Source of the DNA: Epilithonimonas vandammei
Lineage (GTDB): Bacteria; Bacteroidota; Bacteroidia; Flavobacteriales; Weeksellaceae
Direction: 5' to 3'
Length of the DNA stretch: 64,000 bases
Assembly (NCBI RefSeq): GCF_003860525.1
Contig: NZ_CP034161.1
Location: forward strand, 62,001-126,000
Shown here: positions 37,313 to 45,961 of the stretch, one piece after another
How the letters are laid out: the number at the start of each line of letters is the position of its first letter
How positions within the stretch are numbered: position 1 is the stretch's first letter
Program-made: the position numbers and the translations under genes
Notes under the pieces: model-generated
What the model saw: only the letters and a program-made list of their open reading frames with translations
What the model was told of the DNA's origin: nothing
The model's database searches: none

Positions 37313-37798
37313 CTATTTAGTTAAATCATTAATAGCGACAATCGGGATATTTATTGTGAAATTGATATTAAACCCTTTCAGTGCTTTTCCATTGATTCCG
37401 CTTTTGTCCAGAGAAAAACCATAACCTCCCATCAGATCTACAATTCCGAAAAGACTGAAACCTACTTTTGGCGCAATATATTTATTGGTCGCTTCTGCGC
37501 CAGCTACGAAATAGTAGGAATGATACAAATCCACATTTCTTTCAAAGTTGAAAAGAAAATCAGCCTGAATTTTAGGCATTATTGCGAACTTGTGATTCAC
37601 AGAGCCCATCAAGGCAGATAATCCTGTCCGGAAGACCACATCATCATTACTGAGAAAAAACAATTTACCACCCACTTCTCCAAAACTGGAATTTTGGTAG
37701 GTGTAGCCGGCAGTAACTAACTTGTGCATTGTAACTTGTGACTTTGCAACGGCACAAAAGCTAAAAAAAAGAAGGGCAGAATATATAAATGATTTCAT
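37313..37798 (-). CDS. secreted hypothetical protein, probable small outer-membrane barrel
   Basis: 161 residues with a signal peptide (1-20, ending AVAKSQ). The mature part alternates short hydrophobic/aromatic strands: LVTAGYTYQN, LYHSYYFVAGAEA, VGFSLFGIVDLMGGYGFSL. The end is a strand, FNINFTINIPI. This fits a small outer-membrane or periplasmic barrel. No domain family recognised. Between metK and the sigma gene, with no clear operon partner. Confidence 0.65.
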   Translation of the reverse strand: MKSFIYSALLFFSFCAVAKSQVTMHKLVTAGYTYQNSSFGEVGGKLFFLSNDDVVFRTGLSALMGSVNHKFAIMPKIQADFLFNFERNVDLYHSYYFVAGAEATNKYIAPKVGFSLFGIVDLMGGYGFSLDKSGINGKALKGFNINFTINIPIVAINDLTK

Positions 37799-37860
37799 TG
37801 ATTAATTTTAATTGTTCACAAAAATAGCAAAAGTGATGCTCGAATGGACGAGAAAATAAA

Positions 37861-37892
37861 AAAACTGCTTTATTCAAAAAAATAAAGCAGTT
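37861..37892 (-). terminator. metK terminator
   Basis: Perfect 13-bp stem AAACTGCTTTATT / AATAAAGCAGTTT followed by a T run on the minus strand, 25 bp past the stop. Confidence 0.85.
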
Positions 37893-37917
37893 TCAAGATT
37901 TCTAAAGTTTGGATTTT

Positions 37918-39198
37918 TTACAATCCGAATTCTTTTTTGACATCGTCTACACGATCCAACTTCTCCCAAGTGAAGAACTCAAGATCTTTCAATGTCAACT
38001 CATTTTTATGTCCTTTGTTGAAGGTTTTATCTGCTACGTAATAATCCTTACCCATATGACCATAAGCGGCTGTTTCTAAATAGATAGGATTTCTGAGTTT
38101 AAGATTTTTTTCTACGGCGTAAGGTCTTAGGTCAAATAATTTCTGAACTCTTTTTGCCAATTCGCCATCGTTGATATCCAGTTTAGAAGTTCCATAAGTG
38201 TTGATGTAAAGACCACAAGGCTCTGCCACACCAATTGCATAAGAAACCTGAACCAAAACCTCATCTGCAACACCAGCTGCTACCAGGTTTTTAGCGATAT
38301 GTCTTGTAGCATATGCCGCGCTTCTGTCTACTTTAGAAGGATCTTTTCCGGAAAACGCACCACCTCCGTGAGCACCTTTTCCACCGTAAGTATCTACGAT
38401 GATTTTTCTCCCCGTGAGACCTGTATCTCCGTGAGGACCACCGATTACGAATTTTCCAGTTGGGTTGATATGGTATTTGATGTCACCATTGAACAATTCC
38501 TGGATTTCCGGCTTCTGTTTAGCCTTAACTTTAGGAATTAGAATCTCGATAATATCTTTTTTGATTTTAGCTAACATTGCTTCTTCGCTCCCAAAATCAT
38601 CGTGTTGCGTAGAAACAACAATACTGTCAATTCTTACCGGTTTATGATCATCAGAATATTCGATTGTTACTTGAGATTTCGCATCTGGGCGTAGGTAGGG
38701 AATTGCATTTCCTTCTCGTCTAAGATCTGCCAATTCTTTTAGAATTTGATGCGCAAGATCCAAAGCCAAAGGCATATAATTTTCAGTTTCATTGGTGGCG
38801 TAACCAAACATCATCCCTTGATCTCCTGCACCTTGAGCATTGGCTCTGGCTTCGAAGTCCGTTTCATCCAAGGTTCTGTCTACACCTTGATTGATGTCCG
38901 GAGACTGCTCGTGGATTGCTGAAATCACACCACAAGAATCACCATTAAACATATATTCACTTTTCGTGTATCCAATTTTGTTGATGACATCTCTCGCTAT
39001 ATGCTGTACATCTAGATAAGCTTCTGATTTTACTTCACCAGCCAGAACAACCTGACCTGTGGTAACTAAAGTTTCGCAAGCCACCTTTGAATTTTTGTCA
39101 TAAGCCAAAAAATGATCGATAAGCGCATCGGAAATCTGATCGGCAATTTTATCCGGGTGTCCTTCTGAAACTGATTCGGACGTAAATAAATAAGACAT
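37918..39198 (-). CDS. metK: S-adenosylmethionine synthetase
   Basis: Makes SAM from methionine and ATP. 426 residues. N-terminal [18 protein letters not shown] with the catalytic His, [12 protein letters not shown] (ATP-binding), and the C-terminal loop [23 protein letters not shown]. It is a little longer than the 380-400 residues of many homologues, as usual in Bacteroidota. It has a consensus promoter and a leader with a candidate SAM-responsive structure, so feedback control is likely. Confidence 0.95.
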   Translation of the reverse strand: MSYLFTSESVSEGHPDKIADQISDALIDHFLAYDKNSKVACETLVTTGQVVLAGEVKSEAYLDVQHIARDVINKIGYTKSEYMFNGDSCGVISAIHEQSPDINQGVDRTLDETDFEARANAQGAGDQGMMFGYATNETENYMPLALDLAHQILKELADLRREGNAIPYLRPDAKSQVTIEYSDDHKPVRIDSIVVSTQHDDFGSEEAMLAKIKKDIIEILIPKVKAKQKPEIQELFNGDIKYHINPTGKFVIGGPHGDTGLTGRKIIVDTYGGKGAHGGGAFSGKDPSKVDRSAAYATRHIAKNLVAAGVADEVLVQVSYAIGVAEPCGLYINTYGTSKLDINDGELAKRVQKLFDLRPYAVEKNLKLRNPIYLETAAYGHMGKDYYVADKTFNKGHKNELTLKDLEFFTWEKLDRVDDVKKEFGL

Positions 39199-39268
39199 AT
39201 TATTCCTTTTATATTTTTAATTTTTTGAGGCTGAAAAATACGGATTGCAAAAGGAACTAAAAAAGAAA

Positions 39269-39325
39269 AATCTGTTTTAGCATTTTTTATTGAGGTTGCA
39301 ATCAGTCAAAGTTCTCCTCCGTTGT
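39269..39325 (-). promoter_or_regulatory. candidate SAM-II-like riboswitch in the metK leader
   Basis: The transcript reads GGAGGAGAAC, then CUUUGACUGAUUGCAACCUC, then AAUAAAAAAUGCUAAAACAG. GAGG can pair with CCUC to close a first stem. In its loop, CUG and GCA can pair with CAG and UGC of the downstream GCUAAAA segment, the H-type pseudoknot layout of SAM-II. The CUGAUU...UUGCAA...GCUAAAA order also matches SAM-II examples. It begins within about 15 nt of the predicted transcription start. Not verified by covariance. Confidence 0.5.
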
Positions 39326-39339
39326 TTAAAATTCGACCG

Positions 39340-39370
39340 CAAAAATACACACAATAATTTAGATTTCAAA
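39340..39370 (-). promoter_or_regulatory. metK promoter
   Basis: On the minus strand TTTG (39367-39370), 19 bp, then TATTTTTG (39340-39347), the full consensus. The predicted leader is about 135 nt long. Confidence 0.75.
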
Positions 39371-39397
39371 ATCAATTCCTACTGAATGAATATGAAT

Positions 39398-40351
39398 TTA
39401 CTCAGGTTTGATACTGACGTAATTTTCAGAATCTTTATAGTAGTTAAGTCGTTTTTCCATAGAAACGCGGATCTCCGAAATCAACTCATCAATAATTTTC
39501 TGTTTGTAAGTCGGTTTGTAGTAAATCAAGCTTATTTCCCTGTAAGGAAAAGGCTTTATGAATCGTGAAACTTTTTGTTTTTGCTCTGCAGACAGTTGCT
39601 CCACTCCCATTTCTGGTAGAATCGTAATTCCGCCTACTTTATCTACCATTTGAATCAACGTGTTGATATTAGAAGCCAAAAATTCGAGATTACTTGGTTT
39701 CAGAGAATTTTCTTTCAGATGACAGATGTTCTCGAATTGTGTTCTCAGACAGTTACCTTCTTCTAACAGCCACACTTTGTCTACATCAATATCCTCAGGG
39801 ACTACGAAGCAATCTTTTTTAGTTTCTGTTTCTTGATTAGCCGAATACAGCATCAGTTCCTCATTGAAAAGAAAATCCTGATAGAACTCATCTGCCGCAG
39901 CGTAAGGTGTAGAAATGATTCCCGCATCCAATTCCCCGGATTTTAGAGCTTTTATAATGCTTTCCGTCGTCATTTCCTTGATATTCAATTCAATCTGAGG
40001 ATTTTTCTTAAGGAAAGAAAAAATTTCATTTGGCAACACATAACTTGAAACGGTCGGTATGATCCCAAGATTTAGTTTTCCTGCAAGAATATTATTCAGA
40101 AAATTGGCTTTGTTCTTTAATTCCATGACGGAATCGATCACTTTCTGAGCTTCCTTTATGATTTCCGCACCCGCATCGGTAGTTCTTATGGGATGCGTGG
40201 TTCTGTCAAAAATCTTGACATCAAGCTCATCTTCAAACTTCTGAATCATTGCACTGAGCGTTGGCTGGGTAATAAAACAGGCTTGTGCAGCTTTTCCAAA
40301 ATGTTTATATTTATCTACTGCAATCAGATATTCTAGCTGTTGTATATTCAC
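39398..40351 (-). CDS. oxyR: LysR-type hydrogen-peroxide regulator OxyR
   Basis: 317 residues. Winged helix at the start (MNIQQLEYLIAVDKYKHFGKA) with the TLSAMIQKFEDELDVKIFDRT recognition region, then a substrate-binding-type sensor domain. In the sensor, LEEGNCLRTQFENIC places two cysteines eight residues apart, matching the redox pair of OxyR. The start codon is GTG. It is divergent from katA across 114 bp, the classic arrangement for an activator controlling catalase. Confidence 0.9.
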   Translation of the reverse strand: MNIQQLEYLIAVDKYKHFGKAAQACFITQPTLSAMIQKFEDELDVKIFDRTTHPIRTTDAGAEIIKEAQKVIDSVMELKNKANFLNNILAGKLNLGIIPTVSSYVLPNEIFSFLKKNPQIELNIKEMTTESIIKALKSGELDAGIISTPYAAADEFYQDFLFNEELMLYSANQETETKKDCFVVPEDIDVDKVWLLEEGNCLRTQFENICHLKENSLKPSNLEFLASNINTLIQMVDKVGGITILPEMGVEQLSAEQKQKVSRFIKPFPYREISLIYYKPTYKQKIIDELISEIRVSMEKRLNYYKDSENYVSIKPE

Positions 40352-40465
40352 GACTTAGTAATTAATTTTATCTATTACAAATATAATTATTAATTTGTTT
40401 CATAAATAGCTTTTTTTATCGAATTTCGCAAAATCAACAATGAAGTAAATTATAAAATCTAACAT

Positions 40466-41956
40466 ATGGAAAACAGAAAAAAACTCACAAACGCCGTTGG
40501 CTCACCTTATTACGAGCATCAGGATTCTCAAACTGTAGGACCGAGAGGCCCCGTTTTGCTACAGGATTTTATTCTACAGGAAAACCTTGCTCATTTTGTG
40601 AGAGAAAGAATTCCTGAGAGAATAGTCCACGCAAAAGGTTCTGGCGCTTATGGAACTTTTACGGTTACACACGACATTAGTCAATACACGAGAGCAAAAT
40701 TGTTTTCCAAAGTTGGTAATGCTTGTAAAATGTTTGCAAGATTCTCAACTGTAGGTGGAGAAATGGGAAGTGCAGACACCGAGAGAGATCCTAGAGGTTT
40801 TGCCTTAAAATTCTACACCGAAGACGGAAACTGGGATTTGGTAGGCAACAACACGCCCGTTTTCTTTATTAAGGATGCAAAAAAATTCCCTGATTTTATC
40901 CATACTCAAAAACGTGTTCCAAAAACTAACCTGAAAAGCAAAACAATGGTTTGGGACTTCTGGTCTCTGAATCCGGAATCTCTTCATCAGGTTTTAATTT
41001 TAATGTCTGACAGAGGAACGCCTTATGGATACAGACATATGCACGGATTTGGTTCTCATACTTTTTCTATGATTAACGACAAAAATGAGAGAACTTGGGT
41101 AAAATTCCACTTCAAAACTCAACAGGGGATTAAGAATTTCTCTGATGATGAAGCCACAAAAATGAAAGGCGAAAATCCAGACTTTGCCCAGGAAGATTTA
41201 GTTAATTCTATTGAAAAAGGAGATTTTCCAAAATGGACGCTTTACATCCAGACAATGACGGAACAACAAGCCAAAGAATGGCGTTGGAATCCTTTTGATG
41301 TAACAAAAGTCTGGTTTCAGGACGAATTCCCATTGCAGGAAGTCGGTGTTATGGAACTCAATGAAATTCCTAGAAATTACTTTGTTCACGTAGAACAGGC
41401 TGCTTTTGCACCAAGTCATTTAGTGGACGGTATCAGTTTTTCCCCGGACAAAATGTTACAAGGCAGATTATTTTCCTATGCCGATGCGCACAGATACAGA
41501 GTGGGAGTCAATTCTCATCAGCTGGAAGTGAACAGATGTCCGTTTGCCGTAAACAATTTCCAAAGAGGTGGCGCTATGGCAGATGACTCCAATTATGGTG
41601 ACAAACCAAATTATTACCCCAACAGTTTCAGCGACATAGAACCAGATAGCTCCTACAAAGCTTTTGAGTATGATTTGGACAATAGTCACGTTGCCCATTA
41701 TGACAGAAATCAAAATGATGACGACCACTATACACAGCCTGGATTATTTTATACAAAAGCACTAAATCAGGAAGCGAGAACAGCTTTGGTCAACAACATT
41801 GTTGGTCACATGAGCGGTATTGACGGACCGAAACGTGACGAAATCATCAACCGCCAGCTTTGTCATTTTTTCCGTGCAAATATCGAATTAGGAATGAGAG
41901 TTGCGCAGGGATTGGGCGTTAATATCGATGCCAATACAATGAATCACACCAAGTAA
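40466..41956 (+). CDS. katA: haem catalase
   Basis: Monofunctional catalase that converts hydrogen peroxide to water and oxygen. 496 residues, small-subunit type. The active-site His is in IPERIVHAKGSGAYG, Asn in the DLVGNNTPVFFI segment, and the proximal haem Tyr in RLFSYADAHRYRVG. NADPH-binding-type residues follow. Its expression is expected to depend on the divergent OxyR; the 114-bp gap should contain the operator, but no clear palindrome was picked out. A strong terminator follows. Confidence 0.96.
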   Translation: MENRKKLTNAVGSPYYEHQDSQTVGPRGPVLLQDFILQENLAHFVRERIPERIVHAKGSGAYGTFTVTHDISQYTRAKLFSKVGNACKMFARFSTVGGEMGSADTERDPRGFALKFYTEDGNWDLVGNNTPVFFIKDAKKFPDFIHTQKRVPKTNLKSKTMVWDFWSLNPESLHQVLILMSDRGTPYGYRHMHGFGSHTFSMINDKNERTWVKFHFKTQQGIKNFSDDEATKMKGENPDFAQEDLVNSIEKGDFPKWTLYIQTMTEQQAKEWRWNPFDVTKVWFQDEFPLQEVGVMELNEIPRNYFVHVEQAAFAPSHLVDGISFSPDKMLQGRLFSYADAHRYRVGVNSHQLEVNRCPFAVNNFQRGGAMADDSNYGDKPNYYPNSFSDIEPDSSYKAFEYDLDNSHVAHYDRNQNDDDHYTQPGLFYTKALNQEARTALVNNIVGHMSGIDGPKRDEIINRQLCHFFRANIELGMRVAQGLGVNIDANTMNHTK

Positions 41957-41976
41957 CAAAGACCTTAATATTCCGG

Positions 41977-42012
41977 AACGCTGCCTCACTTATTGAAGCA
42001 GCGTTTCTTTTT
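41977..42012 (+). terminator. katA terminator
   Basis: Stem AACGCTGC / GCAGCGTT with a 13-nt loop, then a T-rich run, 20 bp past the stop. Confidence 0.85.
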
Positions 42013-42014
42013 TA

Positions 42015-42110
42015 AGGAGCCGGGAACCTGCTGTCCACTATATCTTTTTTGCCTGAGCTTTTCCAAACCAAAAAAAAGGATGCCGTTCCCATCAGGGCTA
42101 TGGTTTAACA
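42015..42110. repeat. Chryseobacterium-type dispersed noncoding repeat (single copy here)
   Basis: Reads GGAGCCGGGAACCTGCTGTC, a T-rich arm, an A-rich arm, then GGATGCCGTTCCCATCAGGG; the T-rich and A-rich arms can pair. Elements with these conserved ends recur between genes in Chryseobacterium-like genomes, from memory. No coding potential. Confidence 0.4.
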
Positions 42111-42136
42111 TATCTGAAATAAATCTTGTACAAAAT

Positions 42137-43015
42137 CTAAGACTTCGGCTTGCTTCTAAGAAAAATCAACCCGGCAAGAATAATTATTGCACCAATCGTT
42201 TGTACCTCCGTTAGTTTTTCTCCATCCAAAATTCCCCAAATAATTGCGACAATAGGCATCAGCAAAGTTACCGTAGACGCAAAAAGTGGTGTAGAGATGC
42301 TCAGCAATTTATAATTCATCATCATTGCCAAACCTGTCCCGAAAACAGAAAGCATTGCCACAAAACCAAGTCCCTGCAAAGTTCCCTGATTCATCTCAAA
42401 ATCTCGGAAGAATCCGGACAGTACGAGCACAACCAACGATGGAAATAACAGGACAAATGAAAATACAAAAGCCGACATAATGGTCGCAGGAACTTCATGA
42501 AGCCTGGATTTCACTGTCGTTGTACTGATGGCGTACATTAATGTTGCCAAAAGCAATAATAAAATGGGAATAATTTTTAACTCACCACTGCCACCGCCTC
42601 CCAAGGCAAGTATGCAGGCACCAAAAAAACTGACCAAAACGCCAAGCAGCTGTTTTCTTGTTGTCGAAAATTTCCAAACCAATGAGCCGACGATTATTAC
42701 AAATATTGGCATCATCGAATTAATGATTCCAGCAATACTACTGGTGATTTGCGTCTCGGCAATTGGAAACAGGAACATCGGAATAAAATTTCCCGAAACA
42801 GCAGCTATAATGAGCCACTTCAGATGTTTTCTCGGGAATTGTTTTATTTTGGAAACAGCGTAAGGCATCAGCACAAGCCCGGAAATCAATACTCTTAAGG
42901 CCCCAACTTCGTATGGATTGAAATGTTCAAGAGATTTTTTAATCAGTATAAATGATGATCCCCAGATCACGGACAAGCCTATCAGGAGAATCCACTTCAG
43001 ATTTTCAGTATTCAA
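42137..43015 (-). CDS. EamA/DMT-family transporter
   Basis: 292 residues with ten predicted helices in two EamA repeats: the first from LLIGLSVIWGSSFILIKKSL, the second beginning near residue 150 (IPILLLLLATLMYAISTTTV). Drug/metabolite transporters of this family export amino acids, nucleotides or other small metabolites; the substrate is not predictable. The start codon appears to be TTG, overlapping the aat stop as TTGA, implying translational coupling. Confidence 0.85.
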   Translation of the reverse strand: MNTENLKWILLIGLSVIWGSSFILIKKSLEHFNPYEVGALRVLISGLVLMPYAVSKIKQFPRKHLKWLIIAAVSGNFIPMFLFPIAETQITSSIAGIINSMMPIFVIIVGSLVWKFSTTRKQLLGVLVSFFGACILALGGGGSGELKIIPILLLLLATLMYAISTTTVKSRLHEVPATIMSAFVFSFVLLFPSLVVLVLSGFFRDFEMNQGTLQGLGFVAMLSVFGTGLAMMMNYKLLSISTPLFASTVTLLMPIVAIIWGILDGEKLTEVQTIGAIIILAGLIFLRSKPKS

Positions 43016-43659
43016 GGTTTTTGTTGTTTTAAAATCGTGAGATAATCTTTTTTAGATATCATTCTGGCACCCAAGCTTTCCAAATGCTCAGAATGAATCT
43101 GGCAATCAATAAGTTGCCATTCTTTTTGATAATGTTTTGTAAAATGAATAAACGCAGCTTTGGAAGCGTTAGAAACCTTGGAAAACATACTTTCTCCGCA
43201 AAACACGTTACCAACCTGAACGCCATAAAAACCGCCCACTAAGATTCCATTTTGCCAAGCTTCAAAGCTTTTGGCTTTGCCATAATAATGAAGCTTTACG
43301 AATGAGTCAATCAGATCTTCGTTTATCCAGGTTCCATCCTGTCCTTTCCTCTCAGCTATTTTACAGTTACGCATCACTTCTTCAAAACATCTATTTTCTG
43401 CAAATTCAAAAACCTCATCCCGAAGAATTTTCTTCATTGATTTTGAAATTTTAATTTCATTTGGAAATAAAACAAATCTCGGATCCGGACACCACCAAAG
43501 GATTTCTTCGCCTTCATTATACCAAGGAAATAATCCAATTTGATAAGCAAACCAAAGTCTTTCTGGTCTCAAATCTCCGCCAAAAGCCATTAATCCATCC
43601 TCCGAATCATAATGTTCCGGATCTGGAAAAGAAATATCATTAGGATCAAGTCTAAGCAT
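43012..43659 (-). CDS. aat: leucyl/phenylalanyl-tRNA-protein transferase
   Basis: N-end-rule enzyme that adds Leu or Phe to proteins with N-terminal Arg/Lys and so marks them for ClpAP/ClpS degradation. 215 residues. Seen: FGGDLRPERLWFAYQIGLFPW, the WWCPDPRFVLFP block, and later GESMFSKVSNASKAAF and IDCQIHSEHLESLGA, all family signatures. First gene of a two-gene unit with the EamA transporter. Confidence 0.94.
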   Translation of the reverse strand: MLRLDPNDISFPDPEHYDSEDGLMAFGGDLRPERLWFAYQIGLFPWYNEGEEILWWCPDPRFVLFPNEIKISKSMKKILRDEVFEFAENRCFEEVMRNCKIAERKGQDGTWINEDLIDSFVKLHYYGKAKSFEAWQNGILVGGFYGVQVGNVFCGESMFSKVSNASKAAFIHFTKHYQKEWQLIDCQIHSEHLESLGARMISKKDYLTILKQQKP

Positions 43660-43681
43660 TACATGATGTTGGGTTTATAAA

Positions 43682-43721
43682 AAACAATCCCTGCACTTAT
43701 AAAAAATACAGGGAAGTTGTT
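43682..43721 (-). terminator. terminator of the DUF3127 gene
   Basis: AACAA-CCCTG / CAGGG-TTGTT imperfect stem followed by a T run on the minus strand, 25 bp past the stop. Confidence 0.65.
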
Positions 43722-43746
43722 GTATATGATTTATTGATCAAATTAA

Positions 43747-44127
43747 TTAGAAAGGTAAATCATCATCTTCATCCTCAGCGAAAACATTTTTATTTTCTGT
43801 AGCCGGTGCATTTTGTGATGGTGATGCTTCAGTAGGCTCATTGAAATCACTTCCTCCGTCTTTTTCCATTCTCCAAGCCGTGATAGAATTGAAATATTTC
43901 ACTTCGCCCTGCGGACTAGTCCATTCTCTTCCTCTGATATTGATATGAACTTTGACTTTGTCGCCCACTTTATACTGATTAAGCAAGTCCACCTTTTCTG
44001 ATAAAAATTCTATATTAATAGGTTGAGGATATTGCTCTTCAGTCAAAAGAACCATCTCTTTTTTTTGAAATCCGCTTGTAAAAGTTTGTAAATCAGAAAT
44101 TTTCTTTATCGTTCCTGTTAATTCCAT
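43747..44127 (-). CDS. DUF3127 protein with SSB-like acidic tail
   Basis: 126 residues. The start was set at MELTGTIKKISDLQTF; a longer frame upstream reads through a promoter-like region and is hydrophobic by chance. The body is an OB-fold-like domain (KEMVLLTEEQYPQPINIEF, YKVGDKVKVHINIRGREW). A low-complexity linker (Pro/Ala/Ser/Asn) leads to the C-terminus EDEDDDLPF, which mirrors the DDDIPF tip by which SSB recruits partners. Likely a DNA-binding SSB-related protein; role not established. Confidence 0.8.
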   Translation of the reverse strand: MELTGTIKKISDLQTFTSGFQKKEMVLLTEEQYPQPINIEFLSEKVDLLNQYKVGDKVKVHINIRGREWTSPQGEVKYFNSITAWRMEKDGGSDFNEPTEASPSQNAPATENKNVFAEDEDDDLPF

Positions 44128-44223
44128 AATCTCGAAAAATTTTAAGTGTGTAAAGGTAACAAAAACAATTGATGATATTAAAACTTGAGAAAGCAAAAAA
44201 AATAAAAAAAACATCAAAATTAT

Positions 44224-44254
44224 TTTGGAGAGAATGGAAAAGTCTCTATATTTG
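44224..44254 (+). promoter_or_regulatory. tRNA operon promoter
   Basis: TTTG (44224-44227), 19 bp, TATATTTG (44247-44254), full consensus. Transcription would start near 44261, about 30 nt before the first tRNA. Confidence 0.75.
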
Positions 44255-44292
44255 CACTCACCAAAACGAAAGAAAAGAAGTTCTTCAAAAAT

Positions 44293-44374
44293 GCGGATGT
44301 GGTGTAATTGGTAGCCACGCCAGACTTAGGATCTGGTGCTGTGAGGCGTGGGGGTTCGAGTCCCTTCATCCGCA
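44293..44374 (+). tRNA. tRNA-Leu (anticodon TAG)
   Basis: Acceptor GCGGATG / CATCCGC, anticodon stem CCAGA / TCTGG with loop CTTAGGA (TAG), a class II variable arm and T-loop GGTTCGAGTCC. The 3' CCA is not encoded. Confidence 0.93.
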
Positions 44375-44414
44375 CTATAACAAAGATTTCTAAAACTATT
44401 TAGAAATCTTTTTT

Positions 44415-44487
44415 GCGAAAATAGCTCAGCTGGTAGAGCACAACCTTGCCAAGGTTGGGGTCGCGGGTTCGAGTCCCGTTTTTCGCT
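44415..44487 (+). tRNA. tRNA-Gly (anticodon GCC)
   Basis: Acceptor GCGAAAA / TTTTCGC, D-arm with AGCTGGTAGAGC, anticodon stem CAACC / GGTTG with loop TTGCCAA (GCC), T-loop GGGTTCGAGTCCC. CCA is not encoded. Confidence 0.94.
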
Positions 44488-44527
44488 CAAAAATAGAGGT
44501 TTACTTAAGCTTCTATTTTTTTTACCC

Positions 44528-44611
44528 GCCCTGGTGGTGGAATTGGTAGACACGCAGGACTTAAAATCCTGTATCCGCAAGGATGTACGGGTTCAAGTCC
44601 CGTCTGGGGTA
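44528..44611 (+). tRNA. tRNA-Leu (anticodon TAA)
   Basis: Acceptor GCCCTGG / CTGGGGT with several wobble pairs, anticodon stem CAGGA / TCCTG with loop CTTAAAA (TAA), long class II variable arm, T-arm ACGGG TTCAAGT CCCGT. An accessory segment begins right downstream. Confidence 0.92.
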
Positions 44612-44615
44612 CTTA

Positions 44616-44651
44616 AAAAGCCTGATAATCGTTTGATTTTCAGGTTTTTTT
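44616..44651 (+). terminator. terminator of the tRNA operon
   Basis: CCTGA / TCAGG stem with a T run on the plus strand, 5 bp past the last tRNA. Confidence 0.7.
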
Positions 44652-44690
44652 GTTTTTATTGGTCACAAAATAGTAACAAGTGTTTTATAT

Positions 44691-45410
44691 TTAAATGTGA
44701 AGAAGTCCTAATTCTATCAATTCTGTTATAGATTTATCCTTGATTTTTTCATGAAATGCTTCATAGTAGTCATCATGTAATTCAAAAGAATAGAAACTTG
44801 TATTGTTATTTGAAGGGATATTATTTAATTCTTCTCTTAATTTGCAAGGTGTAGCGCATTGATGTTTCTTTAGTTTATCAATATCTATCATTAATGAAGT
44901 ATAGTTAGAGTCTTGAATTGCAGTTTTAGTGACTTTATAATCATTATATTTTGATGGTTGTATATTATGTTCAGGATCTAATAATAGAATATAAAAAATA
45001 TTATTGAGACCCCATAATCCTACAATTCTGCCTAGAGCTTTTGAGATATGTATTTGATAGAAAGGAAATTCATCCTCATTCTCTAGAATGTCTTTATCAA
45101 TCCAGTTAAAATCTGCTCTTTCCATTGGAACATTTTTTCCATGCCAATCAATCTTATGATATCGAAAACCATTTTGCATTTTCAAATCAGATTGGAATTT
45201 TTCAATATCAACCTTGCAGTAATCCCTTAATTGTTCAAAAATTGAAACAAACCATCCTCCGTCTTTATTTTTAAGACCAAAAAATCTTTTTTGTTCAAAA
45301 TACTTAAAAGAAAAAGACCAGCTGGGCTTATCTGGTCTATTTATTAAAATTGGTTTTGGGCTTCTGTTTATGTGGGGAAGTTGAATCTTAGGCTTGTAAT
45401 CTTGCTCCAT
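44691..45410 (-). CDS. hypothetical protein, candidate toxin of a Panacea-type pair
   Basis: 239 residues, soluble, no recognised domain. Notable stretches are KYFEQKRFFGLKNKDGGWF, RYHKIDWHGKNVPMERADF and the core IVGLWGLNNIFYILLLDPEH, which reads like the core strand pair of a small compact enzyme. The start overlaps the end of the SocA-like gene by 23 bp, the antitoxin-first order common in such pairs. No experimental or named homologue could be recalled. The assignment as a toxin depends entirely on context. Confidence 0.45.
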   Translation of the reverse strand: MEQDYKPKIQLPHINRSPKPILINRPDKPSWSFSFKYFEQKRFFGLKNKDGGWFVSIFEQLRDYCKVDIEKFQSDLKMQNGFRYHKIDWHGKNVPMERADFNWIDKDILENEDEFPFYQIHISKALGRIVGLWGLNNIFYILLLDPEHNIQPSKYNDYKVTKTAIQDSNYTSLMIDIDKLKKHQCATPCKLREELNNIPSNNNTSFYSFELHDDYYEAFHEKIKDKSITELIELGLLHI

Positions 45411-45858
45411 AATATTTTCTCATTAAATCTTCACTGATCTCAACTTCACATCTTTGGTATTCATCAAAACCTTCTCTAGCAGACAACCAAGGTTCCTCTT
45501 GATGAGTCATCGTTTCAAGTTCAGAGGATGAAAAACTTGCATAGCTGTCTAAAACACTATCAACATGAACCTTAATTTCAGGCTTAATAGATTTGTACCT
45601 CTCTGAAATGATGTCTTTTAAGGTCATTTCGCTATACATGTACTTACTGTTTTTATAATTGTCAAAAATTTGTCTACTTACAGGACCATGTATCCAAGCT
45701 TGAAATTTTTCATCAAATAATGGATCGCCTGTAAAAGCGAGATGCCATGCTTGTGTGTAAAATAAAAGCTTTTGTAATTTAAGAAAACTTAAACTTTGGT
45801 TTCCTTCACTTTTAAGACGGTAAATTATGTAATCAGAAATATTTTGTACAGTTTCCAT
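45388..45858 (-). CDS. SocA/Panacea (DUF4065) domain protein, candidate antitoxin
   Basis: 156 residues. The start was placed at METVQNISDYIIYR; a longer frame adds an Ile/His-rich stretch unlikely to be translated. The Panacea signature is clear: LSFLKLQKLLFYTQAWHLA, then DEKFQAWIHGPVSRQIFDNY and a C-terminal helix pair. Panacea domains act as generic antitoxins paired with diverse toxins, or as proteolytic adaptors (SocA). TAATTTTG lies 15 nt before the ATG. It lies in a small accessory segment next to tRNA-Leu. Confidence 0.8.
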   Translation of the reverse strand: METVQNISDYIIYRLKSEGNQSLSFLKLQKLLFYTQAWHLAFTGDPLFDEKFQAWIHGPVSRQIFDNYKNSKYMYSEMTLKDIISERYKSIKPEIKVHVDSVLDSYASFSSSELETMTHQEEPWLSAREGFDEYQRCEVEISEDLMRKYYGARLQA

Positions 45859-45961
45859 AGCTTTTATTTGATGCAAAATTATGATAATATGATGAGTTAT
45901 AATAAAATACACATAATTTATAATCATTCTAAATAGAAGAGTTTGTATATAATGTTAAATT

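Noticed and set aside
44128..44217. Hydrophobic 30-residue N-terminal extension of the DUF3127 protein
   Set aside because: Would add a membrane segment to an OB-fold DNA-binding-type protein; MELTGTIKK is the usual family start.
44326..44731. Frames overlapping the tRNA genes, including RDSNPRPQPWQGC-like and MVELVDTQDLKS-like peptides
   Set aside because: Well-known false translations of tRNA-Leu and tRNA-Gly genes; the tRNAs are certain.
45859..45927. 23-residue N-terminal extension of the Panacea-domain protein
   Set aside because: Ile/His-rich stretch covering the promoter-like TAATTTTG box; the family starts near METVQNISDYI.
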